DNA from: Comamonas thiooxydans
Lineage (GTDB): Bacteria; Pseudomonadota; Gammaproteobacteria; Burkholderiales; Burkholderiaceae_C
Direction of reading: 5' to 3'
DNA length: 64,000 bases
Assembly: GCF_002157685.2 (NCBI RefSeq)
Contig: NZ_AP026738.1
Location: forward strand, 4,588,001 to 4,652,000
A model generated the notes under the pieces. The model made no database searches. It saw nothing but the letters and a program-made list of their open reading frames with translations, and had not been told where the DNA came from. Of this stretch, positions 35,875-43,919 are shown one piece after another. Numbering within the stretch: the stretch's first letter is position 1; each line of letters begins with the position of its first letter. A program made the position numbers and the translations under genes.

Positions 35875-36905
35875 ACTGGATTCAAAGAGTCGAAGCCCTG
35901 CCTCAGGGGCCATTCAAATTCGATGAGTCGAAATTTGAGCCCTGGGCGCACGTTCAATACAAGGGTGTGTCTCCACGCATGGCGGCTGCTCGTGCGCGCT
36001 ACGTGGCCCGTTCTGAGGCTAATGCGCGTGTCCAGCATGCACGCATGGCCGCGTTGTTGGGCGAGGCGCAGGCAGCGCGCGAAGCGCGCGGGCTTGTCTC
36101 ACTATCAACAACTTGCAAGAGTGGAAATTCAGGTCTTTCGGCTGTTGATTTCTTGGCTCAAGAGAGCATAGAGATTGACCACCAAAAGGCCCGCATCACG
36201 CGCATGCAAAAGAGTGTGGGTATCTCGGCCAAAGCCCTGCACAACCTGGGCAAGAAAAATCAGCGCGTTTGGATGCTCACGCTGACCTATCGCGGCACAA
36301 ACCGCGATTGGAGAGCAGAGCACATCAGCCGCTATCTCGATGGCCTGCGCAAGTGGCACTACAGCCGCACCGGCTGCAAAAAGGTTCGCTATGTCTGGGT
36401 CGCTGAGCTGCAAAAGCGAGGCGTCATCCATTACCACGTGTGCGTGTGGCTGGACAACGGCCTGACCCCTCCAAAGCCAGATAGCGCCTGGAAGAAGAAG
36501 GGCGCATTTCAAGCGCCCATGTGGGCACATGGCATGTCAAACCGGGTACGTGCAACACATCCCGTTGCGTACCTCATGAAGTACGCCAGCAAAGGCACAT
36601 CAGAAGGGAAGTTTCCGCATGGCGCTCGCATCAGTGGTGTTGGTGGGCTTGATGAAGTTGGCCGTGGTTGCCGTCGCTGGGTTCTGTGGCCTGCGTATGT
36701 GCAGGGCAATGCTTCGATCAAAGACAAGTTCAGACCTGCGCCGGGAGGCGGCTATCTCAATGCTGAGACGGGCGAACTCTTACGGTCTGAGTTCGTGCCA
36801 ACGGGCGGCGGTTTTACGCGATTTGTGCGCGTCAGGACAACGCCTAGACGGCTTGAAAACGTCGGGGGGCCGTTCGAGTGGCTTCCCGATGCCTCGGCTC
36901 ATTGA
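35871..36905 (+). CDS. Rolling-circle replication initiator (HUH Rep, gpII-type)
   Basis: This 344-residue endonuclease starts phage plus-strand synthesis by nicking the origin. It has 'RVWMLTLTYRG' (motif 1), the HUH metal motif 'RGVIHYHVCVWLDNG' and the catalytic tyrosine region 'VAYLMKYASKGTSEG' (Y-x3-K-Y type). Start overlaps the previous stop. A cluster of inverted repeats directly after the gene at 36898-36953 is a candidate origin or terminator. Confidence 0.88.
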   Translation: MNWIQRVEALPQGPFKFDESKFEPWAHVQYKGVSPRMAAARARYVARSEANARVQHARMAALLGEAQAAREARGLVSLSTTCKSGNSGLSAVDFLAQESIEIDHQKARITRMQKSVGISAKALHNLGKKNQRVWMLTLTYRGTNRDWRAEHISRYLDGLRKWHYSRTGCKKVRYVWVAELQKRGVIHYHVCVWLDNGLTPPKPDSAWKKKGAFQAPMWAHGMSNRVRATHPVAYLMKYASKGTSEGKFPHGARISGVGGLDEVGRGCRRWVLWPAYVQGNASIKDKFRPAPGGGYLNAETGELLRSEFVPTGGGFTRFVRVRTTPRRLENVGGPFEWLPDASAH

Positions 36906-36953
36906 ATGAGGAGGGGCCCCCGCTTGCGGGGAGGTGCCTCATTCGATGAGGTG
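36898..36953. repeat. Triple hairpin region after rep, candidate phage origin or terminator
   Basis: CTCATT-G-AATGAG (36898-36910), then CCCCCGC-TTG-CGGGG, then CCTCATTCGATGAGG form three adjacent dyads, and the outer two resemble each other. Filamentous phage origins contain such hairpins near rep or in the intergenic region, but the position equally allows a terminator. No T-run follows. Confidence 0.5.
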
Positions 36954-36983
36954 GTTCTTTGGATGACATGAGGAGACGGTTAG

Positions 36984-37106
36984 ATGAATTGCGACAACTG
37001 TGGGGCTGAGTTTGACGCCGAAGACATTGATTGGGACATGGAGGGCGATGGTGATGACATCGAAGGTCAATGTTCTGAGTGTGGCTCCAAGGAAATTCAT
37101 TCGTGA
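36984..37106 (+). CDS. Small prophage zinc-ribbon-like protein
   Basis: This 40-residue protein has CDNC near the N-terminus and CSEC near the C-terminus around an acidic centre ('DAEDIDWDMEGDGDD'), a minimal two-CxxC zinc ribbon. GAGGAGAC precedes the ATG and its stop overlaps the next GTG. It is shorter than typical annotation limits but well supported by context. Role unknown, possibly regulatory. Confidence 0.6.
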   Translation: MNCDNCGAEFDAEDIDWDMEGDGDDIEGQCSECGSKEIHS

Positions 37107-37315
37107 AATTCATCACCTGCGCCGCTGATGTACTGCCTTGCCCTCTGGATCAACAGCAGCTCGTGTCGCTGGCTGAGCTGGTGGCAGAAGCAGTCGCCCA
37201 GATTGATGCCGCGTCCATTGCGCAAGCCTATGCGTTTGGAGCTGGGTCTGTCGCTACGTGGTGGGGCTTTGGCTATGCCTTGGCGGTCGCAATCAAAGCT
37301 GTCAACAAAGCTTAG
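37103..37315 (+). CDS. Minor coat-like prophage protein
   Basis: This 70-residue protein begins with GTG in a TCGTGA overlap with the previous stop. A soluble helix ('SLAELVAEAVAQIDAASIAQ') is followed by one membrane segment ('GAGSVATWWGFGYALAVAI') and a short basic end, as in minor coat proteins placed before the major coat gene. Confidence 0.62.
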   Translation: MKFITCAADVLPCPLDQQQLVSLAELVAEAVAQIDAASIAQAYAFGAGSVATWWGFGYALAVAIKAVNKA

Positions 37316-37399
37316 CCGGTAGGGGCCTTTGCAGGCTCACTCCGGGTGCGCTTTCTTGAGCACCGATTTTCAAACTTCAACCTTAGTAAAGGAAAAATC

Positions 37400-37534
37400 A
37401 TGACCGAAATCTTTGCAGCAATCGACCTGAGCACTGTGGCAACCGCCGTCATCGGCATTGGCGTGGTGGTGATGGCCATCACCATGTCCTACAAGGGCAT
37501 TGATCTGGGCAAGCGTGGCGTGAAGAAGGCCTAA
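37400..37534 (+). CDS. Major coat protein (pVIII-type)
   Basis: This 44-residue protein has the layout of mature filamentous coat proteins: short acidic N-terminus (MTEIFAAIDL), one hydrophobic helix ('TAVIGIGVVVMAITM') and a basic C-terminus ('GIDLGKRGVKKA') that contacts DNA. No cleavable signal is apparent, as in Pf3-type phages. AAAGGAAAA precedes ATG 37400. The position before the pIII-like gene is typical. Confidence 0.82.
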   Translation: MTEIFAAIDLSTVATAVIGIGVVVMAITMSYKGIDLGKRGVKKA

Positions 37535-37544
37535 GGGGTAGGCC

Positions 37545-37640
37545 ATGCTTACAGGGGCACTGATTGTTTTCATAAAGGTCATTGCGGCCTTGATTGGGGC
37601 AATCAGTGCCCTTGTCTTTTGCTTGATGGTGCGGCCATGA
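37545..37640 (+). CDS. Small hydrophobic prophage protein (pIX/pVII-like)
   Basis: This 31-residue protein (MLTGALIVFIKV...) is nearly one membrane helix ending in a basic 'MVRP'. It lies between the major coat and pIII-like genes, 10 bp after the former and overlapping the latter by 4 bp, matching the tiny tip proteins of filamentous phages. Shorter than usual annotation limits. Confidence 0.6.
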   Translation: MLTGALIVFIKVIAALIGAISALVFCLMVRP

Positions 37641-38989
37641 AGCGCATATTCAGGTTTCTTATTTCGTTGACATTGGCTCTGCTGGGTTGTTCAGCCTTGG
37701 CACAGACTTGTCAAATCGCGTCCAGTCAGATCGGTGGCGTGATGGTCTATGGCGAAATGAATATTTGCAGTACAGCGGCTTCCCGATACAACCCTCCGCT
37801 TAGTGTCACAAGTTTCCGAATTGTGAACTCACAAATTGAGTGCCGGGGGCCAAGCAAGCAGGGTGATGGCTCTACTGTTGACGTAGTGAAGCTGTATGCC
37901 GATTACAGCGTTCGCCCGTGCCCGGTTTGTCCTTCCGGTCAGACTTTCGACAAAACGGCGGGGCAGTGTGTTGCTTCTCAACAGTGCTCCGGTGTTTCGT
38001 CCTATTGCTCCACATTGAAGGGCAGTGTTGCCATGTTTGAGAGGCCGGGGCAAGTCGATATGTCCGGCGGCTCCTGCTTGAAGGCTCCCGATTTTCAAAG
38101 CTGCAGCCAGGGGTGCGCGACCTCCGCGGTCGGCATGGGCGTGCAGTACAAAAACAATGCTGGGCAGTGGATGAGCGCGCAGGAATTGAAGGTTACGGGC
38201 GGCACTTGCAATGTGCCTCCTGAGTCCGATCAGCCGGCCCAAAAAGATACCGATTGCGCTGGCGGCTATGCCGAGATGAACGGCGTCAAAAAGTGCGTTC
38301 CTGCCGAGGCAGCAAAGGGCGACACCAAAGAGAAAACCACCGAAAAAGCAGACGGCTCAAAAGAGACGGTGAAGACAGAAACCAAGTGCGAAAACGGCGT
38401 CTGCGAAACCACCAAAACCACCACCAAAACTAATGCAGACGGAAGCAAGAGTGTGGACTCTTCCAAGACCTCTCAAGACCAGAACAGCTATTGCTCCAAG
38501 AACCCTACGAGCACTGTCTGTGCGGCTGCAAACGGTGGCAAGAATCCTGGCTCTGGTGGGTCTGGTTCTGGCTCCGGGAGCGGCTCTGGGACCGGGTCTG
38601 GCAATGGCGACGGCAGCGGCAATTGCACGGGTGATAAGTGCGAGGGAAACGGTAATGGAAGCGGCAACGGCTCGACCACTGTGGAAGTGCCGGATATCGA
38701 GGTGAAAAAGCTCTATGAGCGCAAGTACCCAGAGGGCATTAAGAGTGCTTGGAATAGCTCGGGAATCAAGGCTGCATCAGGCAAATTTGAGGCGCTTGCA
38801 GCTGCGTTTGTGCCGCCTTGGCAGGATGCAAAAGGCCAGTGTCAGAGCTTTGGAATGAGCGTTGATGTGGGCTTCGTGAGCTTTGGCCGGCACGACTTCT
38901 CGCCGCCTTGCTCTATCTGGCTTTTCATCTGGGTTTGCATGCAAGTTGGCGCGCTGCTCCTGTTCCGCGCTCTGGTGTTTGGAGGCTAG
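37637..38989 (+). CDS. Adsorption protein, pIII/TspB-like
   Basis: This 450-residue protein is the likely tip protein that binds the host receptor. It has a signal peptide ('ISLTLALLGCSALAQ'), a Cys-rich N-terminal domain, a charged Lys/Thr/Glu stretch, a Gly/Ser repeat linker around residues 300-350 ('GSGGSGSGSGSGTG'), and a C-terminal membrane anchor ('IWLFIWVCMQVGALLLF'). Overall it resembles G3P and the neisserial TspB group. Receptor specificity cannot be inferred. Confidence 0.8.
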   Translation: MKRIFRFLISLTLALLGCSALAQTCQIASSQIGGVMVYGEMNICSTAASRYNPPLSVTSFRIVNSQIECRGPSKQGDGSTVDVVKLYADYSVRPCPVCPSGQTFDKTAGQCVASQQCSGVSSYCSTLKGSVAMFERPGQVDMSGGSCLKAPDFQSCSQGCATSAVGMGVQYKNNAGQWMSAQELKVTGGTCNVPPESDQPAQKDTDCAGGYAEMNGVKKCVPAEAAKGDTKEKTTEKADGSKETVKTETKCENGVCETTKTTTKTNADGSKSVDSSKTSQDQNSYCSKNPTSTVCAAANGGKNPGSGGSGSGSGSGSGTGSGNGDGSGNCTGDKCEGNGNGSGNGSTTVEVPDIEVKKLYERKYPEGIKSAWNSSGIKAASGKFEALAAAFVPPWQDAKGQCQSFGMSVDVGFVSFGRHDFSPPCSIWLFIWVCMQVGALLLFRALVFGG

Positions 38990-38991
38990 AA

Positions 38992-39465
38992 ATGCAGCTA
39001 CTGATAACGCTGATTTTGATGCTGCTCGCCATGCCTGCATGGTCCGCAGGCGATAGCGGCTCAGGCGACGCGAACACGGGAATACTGTCCAAGATATCTG
39101 CGGCCATCGATCAGGTTGTCGCCTACATCAAGGGCATCTTTGAGAGCATCAAGAAGTTCGTTGATTGGCTCGGGAAAATATTCTTGGAGGTGTTCTCTGC
39201 CCTCTGGGACATGATTACGGATGCCTTCGTATGGTTGCTAGAAGGTGTGTTCAAGCTGGCGGCCGGCCTGCTTGATGGTGTCGCTGATGGCTTCGGATTT
39301 GCAGAGCTTAAGAGCACGTTCTTGAACGTTTGGAACCAGATTCCGCCGGAGGTCATTGCAATGATGCAAGTCATCGGGGTTCCATCGGCGTTCAGCATCG
39401 TGGTGCTGGGTATCCTGATTCGCATCTCAATGCAGCTCATACCGTTCGTAAGGCTTGGCTCATGA
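38992..39465 (+). CDS. pVI-like minor virion protein (DUF2523-type)
   Basis: This 157-residue protein has a signal-like hydrophobic start, an amphipathic middle ('FESIKKFVDWLGKIFLEVFS') and a C-terminal membrane helix ('PSAFSIVVLGILIRISMQLI'). This arrangement matches DUF2523 proteins next to zot in filamentous phages. It starts 2 bp after the pIII-like stop and overlaps zot by 4 bp. Confidence 0.78.
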   Translation: MQLLITLILMLLAMPAWSAGDSGSGDANTGILSKISAAIDQVVAYIKGIFESIKKFVDWLGKIFLEVFSALWDMITDAFVWLLEGVFKLAAGLLDGVADGFGFAELKSTFLNVWNQIPPEVIAMMQVIGVPSAFSIVVLGILIRISMQLIPFVRLGS

Positions 39466-40727
39466 TCAACCTGCTTGAAGGCGTTCCCGGCTCAGGCAAG
39501 AGCTATGAGGCCGTGGTCTACCACGTGCTGCCAGCGCTGCAGAGTGGTCGCAAGGTCATCACAAACCTGCCGCTCATTATGGAAGCGTGGCAGTTCCTGT
39601 ATCCCGATTTGGTGCCACTCATTGAGCTGCGTAGATCAAGCGCGCCAGTCCTTGGAAAGTGGGATGCTGAGGCTGCAAACAGAGGTGAGCAGGCTTATAT
39701 CGTCGGTGAGTTTGATGGTGAGGCTACAGGCAAGACAGAAGACGATTTGCCTTGTCAGCAGCCTCCGGCTAACACGCGCTTGTTTGGTTCCGTCTGGGAC
39801 TTCTACAGCACATGGCGCGGTAAGAACAATATTGGCCCGCTGTATGTCATTGATGAATGCCATGTGAGCTTTCCAAAGATCACTAGGCGCAATCCGATGG
39901 GCACGCCAGAGCAGATCATTCAGTGGTTCAAAATCAGCCGTCACTTCGGCGCTGATGTGCTACTGATGACCCAGCGTATGGGCGCGCTGGATGAAGACAT
40001 TGCCGGCCTGGCTGAATTCCATGTGCGGGTTCGTAAAGCGGCATTTCTGGGGCGTCCGCAGAACTATGTGCGCAAGACCTTCGCGGGCCTCAAGGGCGGT
40101 GAAGTCAGCAGCGAAGAGCGTGAGTACCTGAGCCAATATTTCCCACTGTACAAGAGCCATACGCAAGGCAGCACAGTCAAGGAAGCATCTGTGCAGGACG
40201 TAAACCCTGCCTATCTGAAATGGCGCAAATGGAGCCGGATTTTCTTTGTCCTGGGCGCTCTGTTCTTGGGCTGGACGCTCTACAAGATCTTCTTTGCCGA
40301 CAGCAAGCCCAAAATGGCCGCGCTGCAGACCGCAAACACGCCTAAGCCGCTCCTGCCATCCATGAAGCCGGCGCAGCCACAAATCGCGCCTGCGCCCGCG
40401 TCAGTGCCTTCGCAGGAGGCTTCGAAGGCTCCAGAGGCACCGTCGAGGCGCTCAATGGGGCCTGACCCTCTCGAAAACCGTTTAATTCATCTGACGGGCT
40501 GTATGGAGAGCAGCAAGACACATGATCGCGTCTGCACTCTGACGGTGAGCCAGAACGGCATGCCCATATTCCACATCACGAATAAAGAGCTGGAACAGGT
40601 CGGGTTTCAGTTTAAGTACCTAGGCCACTGCGCCGCGCATCTGAGCTGGGACGGCGTTATGCGGGCCGTAGTCTGCGATTCACCCAGCGTGGGGATGCGA
40701 GTCGCAGGCGTCAAAAACTCCAGCTGA
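39462..40727 (+). CDS. zot: Zot/pI-type assembly ATPase
   Basis: This 421-residue inner-membrane ATPase drives phage extrusion. It carries Walker A 'LLEGVPGSGKSYEAVVYHVL', Walker B 'LYVIDECHVSF', a sensor-like 'ADVLLMTQRMGALD', a membrane segment ('IFFVLGALFLGWTLYKIFF', about residues 262-281) and a periplasmic C-terminus with paired Cys. The name reflects the V. cholerae zonula occludens toxin domain; assembly is the known phage role. The gene starts at an ATGA overlap. Confidence 0.92.
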   Translation: MINLLEGVPGSGKSYEAVVYHVLPALQSGRKVITNLPLIMEAWQFLYPDLVPLIELRRSSAPVLGKWDAEAANRGEQAYIVGEFDGEATGKTEDDLPCQQPPANTRLFGSVWDFYSTWRGKNNIGPLYVIDECHVSFPKITRRNPMGTPEQIIQWFKISRHFGADVLLMTQRMGALDEDIAGLAEFHVRVRKAAFLGRPQNYVRKTFAGLKGGEVSSEEREYLSQYFPLYKSHTQGSTVKEASVQDVNPAYLKWRKWSRIFFVLGALFLGWTLYKIFFADSKPKMAALQTANTPKPLLPSMKPAQPQIAPAPASVPSQEASKAPEAPSRRSMGPDPLENRLIHLTGCMESSKTHDRVCTLTVSQNGMPIFHITNKELEQVGFQFKYLGHCAAHLSWDGVMRAVVCDSPSVGMRVAGVKNSS

Positions 40728-41038
40728 TGGGGGTATCGGGGGCTGCGCCCCTGATGTCAACCGTCGATCAGGCATTGCCAGTTACACCGACCTGGCTGCA
40801 AGCGGCACCTTCCGCAGTTACATGGACCTGGTTCGCGTGGCGCGCTTCTGGCAAAGATCGGGCCTTCGCTCCGTGTCCTGAGAACAACCGCCGTAGGCGC
40901 TCAATCCCCAGCAAGTGATTGTGCTCACTTTTTGGTAGCGCATTTTCGCTATGAAAAGAGAAGCTGCAACGCTAATTCAGGCCTCAAGAATTGCCTGTCT
41001 CAATAGCATTCCAACTATCAAAACAACGGAGAGAGAAA
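40728..41038. other. Prophage intergenic region with hairpin and repeated GTTACA..GACCTGG motifs
   Basis: About 310 bp separate zot and the recombinase. ATCGGGGGC-TGC-GCCCCTGAT at 40735-40755 is a near-perfect hairpin. GTTACACCGACCTGGCTGCA at 40781 and GTTACATGGACCTGGTTCGC at 40817 are copies of a motif also found at 35294, 35804 and inverted at 35769-35786. A 63-codon frame from 40727 overlaps these repeats and I do not accept it as a gene. The region may contain replication or packaging signals. Confidence 0.5.
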
Positions 41039-41611
41039 TTGCTGATTGGATATGCTCGCGTTAGCACTCAGGAGCAGGACACTTCAGTGCAGATTGCTGC
41101 GTTAAATGCTGCAGGAGTTCACACGATATTTGAAGAGAAAGCTAGTGGTGCAAAGTTTGATCGTCCTGTTCTTCGGCAGTGTCTTGCCTCGTTGAAAACG
41201 GGAGATCAGTTCGTTTTTTATAAGCTCGATCGCGTTGCACGATCTCTGTCGGATCTGTTGAAAATTCTTGATCGAGTGGAACGGGCCGGGGCCGCAATTC
41301 GTTCGCTGACAGAGCCAATTGATACCACTACGCCAACTGGACGATTGATGCTTCAGATTCTGGGAGCTATGGCGGAATTTGAGCGCTCTTTGATTCGGGA
41401 GCGATGCATGGCCGGTCAGAAGGAGGCCATGTCCCGAGGGGTGCACTGTGGTCGTGCTCTTTCGGTCGATGCTGCAACTGCTGTTGCGATTGTGGATGCT
41501 TACGCTACTGGCCTATATACCTTGAAGGGTGTGGCTCAGCGATTTGGAGTTTCTGATTCGGTCGTGAAGCGCCTTGTCTACAAGAAGACAAAGCCTGATT
41601 ACCGCTCTTGA
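41039..41611 (+). CDS. Prophage serine recombinase (resolvase/invertase family)
   Basis: This 190-residue recombinase has the catalytic serine in 'IGYARVSTQEQ', the 'YKLDRVARS' arginine motif, 'GAMAEFERSLIRERCMAGQ' and a C-terminal helix-turn-helix. The start is a TTG at 41039 with GGAGAGA upstream; a TTG at 40991 is an alternative. It ends 26 bp before attR, the normal place for an integrase gene, and no tyrosine integrase is present. Small resolvases rarely target tRNA genes, so its role as the integrase is an inference. Confidence 0.85.
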   Translation: MLIGYARVSTQEQDTSVQIAALNAAGVHTIFEEKASGAKFDRPVLRQCLASLKTGDQFVFYKLDRVARSLSDLLKILDRVERAGAAIRSLTEPIDTTTPTGRLMLQILGAMAEFERSLIRERCMAGQKEAMSRGVHCGRALSVDAATAVAIVDAYATGLYTLKGVAQRFGVSDSVVKRLVYKKTKPDYRS

Positions 41612-41637
41612 AGTCCGTCGAAGTCTGTCCTTTAGGT

Positions 41638-41651
41638 ACAGCCTCCGCCAG
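41638..41651. repeat. attR core (14-bp direct repeat)
   Basis: ACAGCCTCCGCCAG duplicates the tRNA-Ser 3' end at 33843-33856. It marks the right end of the prophage. Confidence 0.9.
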
Positions 41652-41661
41652 ATAAAAAGAT

Positions 41662-41686
41662 AAGCCATTGATTTTCAATGGCTTTT
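41662..41686 (+). terminator. Terminator of tRNA-Ser displaced by the prophage
   Basis: AAGCCATTGA / TCAATGGCTT with a short loop and T-run lies 11 bp after attR. It probably ended the tRNA-Ser transcript before integration. From 41687 to 41907 I see no gene. Confidence 0.8.
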
Positions 41687-41907
41687 TCTTTTTAACGTAA
41701 GCCTATTGACGATTTATTGCCATTTCTTCAGCGCCCAATTGACGAATGCCGAATGCGGCGACAAAACCGACCGTGTGTCGGTTTTTTTTCGTCCAAGTCG
41801 GGCAAAGCTTCGTTGGAAGCCCAAGTCGCATAGACTGATACAAGGGACAATTCTGGCCGGTTGCCATCTCAGCTACGTTGCAGAACGACGGAGAACAAGG
41901 GGGACTA

Positions 41908-42492
41908 ATGGCTCTTTTGAAATGCTCAGAATGCGGCGGGAAAGTAAGCTCTACCGCAAAGGCATGTCCACATTGCGGCGCTGAACCGTCGCCTGCACCC
42001 GAGGTTTTTTCACCCAAGTTCACCGTACCACCACAAAAGAAGAAAAAGCGCCGCATCTGGCCTTGGGTGCTTGGCGTCTTCGTTGTATTCGTAATTGTGG
42101 CGGCAAATCAAGACGTCACACCCGAAGAGCAGGCAGCAAGGGAACAGCGCAAAGCTGAACGTGCCGCAGCAAAAGCGAAGGAAGAACAAGAAGATGCAGC
42201 AAAGAACGCTGCGCGAGACAATGAAATTAAAGAAATGGTATGGGTCGAAAAGGGAAAAGATGCAGTAAAGGCTAGGCTCAAGGACCCAGACTCAGCTAAA
42301 TTTCGAGAGGTGTATTTTTTCCGAGGGAAAGACAACATTCCCATGACATGCGGTCAAGTCAACTCTAAGAATTCCTTTGGAGGATTTAGCGGATTTCAGC
42401 ATTTCGTGTCAGGTGGATCGGCCGAGCTGACCTTTCTTGAGAAAGAGGTCAAAGATTTTCATAGAGCTTGGAATCGCTACTGCACGAACTAA
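41908..42492 (+). CDS. Zinc-ribbon membrane protein, unknown
   Basis: This 194-residue protein starts with a zinc ribbon (CSECGGKVSSTAKACPHCG), then a basic stretch and one membrane segment ('IWPWVLGVFVVFVIVA'), a charged coiled coil ('EEQAAREQRKAERAAAKAKE') and a C-terminal domain with two Cys. It stands alone beyond the prophage. Zinc-ribbon/TM proteins of this shape occur in many proteobacteria without known role. Confidence 0.72.
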   Translation: MALLKCSECGGKVSSTAKACPHCGAEPSPAPEVFSPKFTVPPQKKKKRRIWPWVLGVFVVFVIVAANQDVTPEEQAAREQRKAERAAAKAKEEQEDAAKNAARDNEIKEMVWVEKGKDAVKARLKDPDSAKFREVYFFRGKDNIPMTCGQVNSKNSFGGFSGFQHFVSGGSAELTFLEKEVKDFHRAWNRYCTN

Positions 42493-42537
42493 AAACCCGG
42501 CGCAAGGCCGGGCAAAGTCCCACGGTACTAGGAGAAA

Positions 42538-42682
42538 TCAGACGCGCCCCCACGTCGAAGCCTTCGCGGCCATCGCTGGGTTGTAGAAACTGATTCGAAC
42601 GCCGTTGATGGCTTTTTCATAGCTCGCAGGGAGTTTGAATAGTTCAGTCCCAGCACCCATCTTCGCCCACACTTGGGGCAGA
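42538..42682 (-). pseudogene. 3' gene fragment cut by the IS3-family element
   Basis: The minus frame just left of the IS reads '...VWAKMGAGTELFKLPASY' and 'INGVRISFYNPAMAAKAS', ending in a stop at 42538. Codon use looks real, but only about 45 residues remain because the IS starts at 42683. I do not recognise the gene, and it is not the missing C-terminus of the M4 peptidase on the other side, so a deletion accompanied the insertion. Confidence 0.45.
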
Positions 42683-42756
42683 TGGGCTGCAGCCGGTTTC
42701 GATGACACCTTGTCAAGGTGGAAGATGAAACCGGAGGTGGCTCCTGGAGAGAGGAA

Positions 42757-43032
42757 GGGCATTCAGTCGAGAGTTCAAGCTCGAGGCAGTCAAGCTGGTC
42801 ACCGAGCGTGAGATGAGAGTGGCCCAGGCAGCCAAGGACCTGGACGTGCACGAGAACGTGTTGCGCAAATGGGTTCGCGAGTTGCATGAGGCGCTGCAGG
42901 AGGCCTTGCCGGGCAACGGCAAGCAGATGGCCCAGGACGCTGAGATAGCCCGGCTGCGCAAGTGAGTGGCCAAGCTCAAGATGGAGCGCGACATCTTGAA
43001 AAAAGCTGCGACCTACTTCGCGAGGAGTCGAT
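42757..43032 (+). pseudogene. IS3-family orfA, broken
   Basis: The frame 'SREFKLEAVKLVTEREMRVA' ... 'VHENVLRKWVRELHEA' is a typical IS3 helix-turn-helix protein. It is interrupted by TGA at 42963 in place of an expected Glu codon ('RLRK*VAKLKMERDILKKAA') and by a one-base loss near 43023 at 'ATYFAR'. It cannot make the full protein. Confidence 0.8.
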
Positions 43033-43888
43033 GTGAAGTTCGGCTTCGTGGCGAAGCACCGAGGGGCCTGGCCGGTCAATCTGATGTGCGATGCGCTCGG
43101 TGTCTCGCGAGGTGGCTTTTATGCCTGGCTCATACATCCCAGAAGCCGACGCAGCCTTGAGGATGAGAAGCTGGACGCGCAGGTGCACCAGAGCTTCATG
43201 CGCAGCGCGCCCTACCTACGGCGCCAGACGCGTGTGGCGCGGTGTGCTGGCGCAGGGTCAACCTTGTGGCCTGCACCGCATCGAGCGGCTCATGCGAGAG
43301 CAGGCTCTTCGTGCCCGTCCCTGGCGCAGAGGCTTGCCCAAGGACCGCGGAGAGATCTGCGCGGTGGCCGACAACGCACTGGACCGCCAGTTCCAGGCCG
43401 ATGCACCGAACCAGAAGTGGATGGCCGACTTCACCTACATCTGGACAGCCGAAGGCTGGCTGTACGTGGCAGTGGTGCTGGACCTGTACTCGCGTCGCAT
43501 CGTGGGCTGGTCGATGCAAGAGAGCATGACCTCGCAGTTGGTGATGGACGCGCTAATGATGGCCGTATGGCGCCAGGGAAAACCGGTGGCACTGCTGCAT
43601 CACTCGGACCAAGGAAGTCAGTACACCAGCGCGCACTTCCAGCAGTTGCTGCTCGAGCAGGGCATTACCCACAGCATGAGCAGAGCAGGTGAGGTCTGGG
43701 ACAACTCGGCCATGGAGAGCTTCTTCAGCTCAATGAAGACCGAGCGCACGGCCAGGAAGGTGACCGCAGCAGGGAGCAGGCTCGCGCCGACGTGCTCGAC
43801 TATATCGAGCACTTCTACAACCCAACGCGTCGGCATTCGACGCCGGCTACGTCAGTCCCGTATTGTTCGAACAAGCTCAAGAAGCTTA
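43033..43888 (+). pseudogene. IS3-family orfB transposase, frameshifted
   Basis: The DDE integrase core is readable: 'APNQKWMADFTYIWT' (first D), 'LLHHSDQGSQYTSAHFQQLL' (second D) and 'WDNSAMESFFSSMKTER' (E). The N-terminus ('FGFVAKHRGAWPVNLMCDAL') lies in another frame, and the C-terminus ('FYNPTRRHS', then 'GYVSPVLFEQAQEA') shifts twice more. It is therefore inactive despite the complete catalytic triad. Confidence 0.85.
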
Positions 43889-43919
43889 GGTCGGTATCAA
43901 CGAAACCGGCAGCAGCCCA

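Larger units (their letters stand above)
33857..41651. mobile_element. Filamentous phage (inovirus) prophage integrated at tRNA-Ser
   Basis: A 7.8-kb element bounded by the 14-bp repeat holds the gene order of a filamentous phage: repressor (minus), ssDNA-binding protein, small early genes, HUH Rep, small coat genes, pVIII-like coat, pIII-like adsorption protein, pVI-like protein, Zot/pI assembly ATPase, then a serine recombinase next to attR. All structural genes are intact and many overlap by ATGA, so it may be active. No dif-like site is seen, arguing against XerCD use. Base composition is lower in GC than the host flanks. Confidence 0.93.
42683..43919 (+). mobile_element. Degenerate IS3-family insertion sequence
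   Basis: The 1237-bp element has imperfect terminal repeats: TGGGCTGCAGCCGGTTTCG on the left and, inverted, TGGGCTGCTGCCGGTTTCG on the right. It encodes orfA/orfB of IS3 type, both broken. The flanks (GCAGA and TGATT) show no target duplication, in line with rearrangement. It truncates a fragment on the left and the M4 peptidase on the right. Confidence 0.85.

Noticed and set aside
40727-40918. 63-codon frame after zot
   Set aside because: It consists mainly of the repeated GTTACA..GACCTGG motif region, with no ribosome binding site or protein features.
33857-41651. dif/XerCD integration
   Set aside because: No dif-like sequence is seen at the borders; the 14-bp repeat is the tRNA 3' end.
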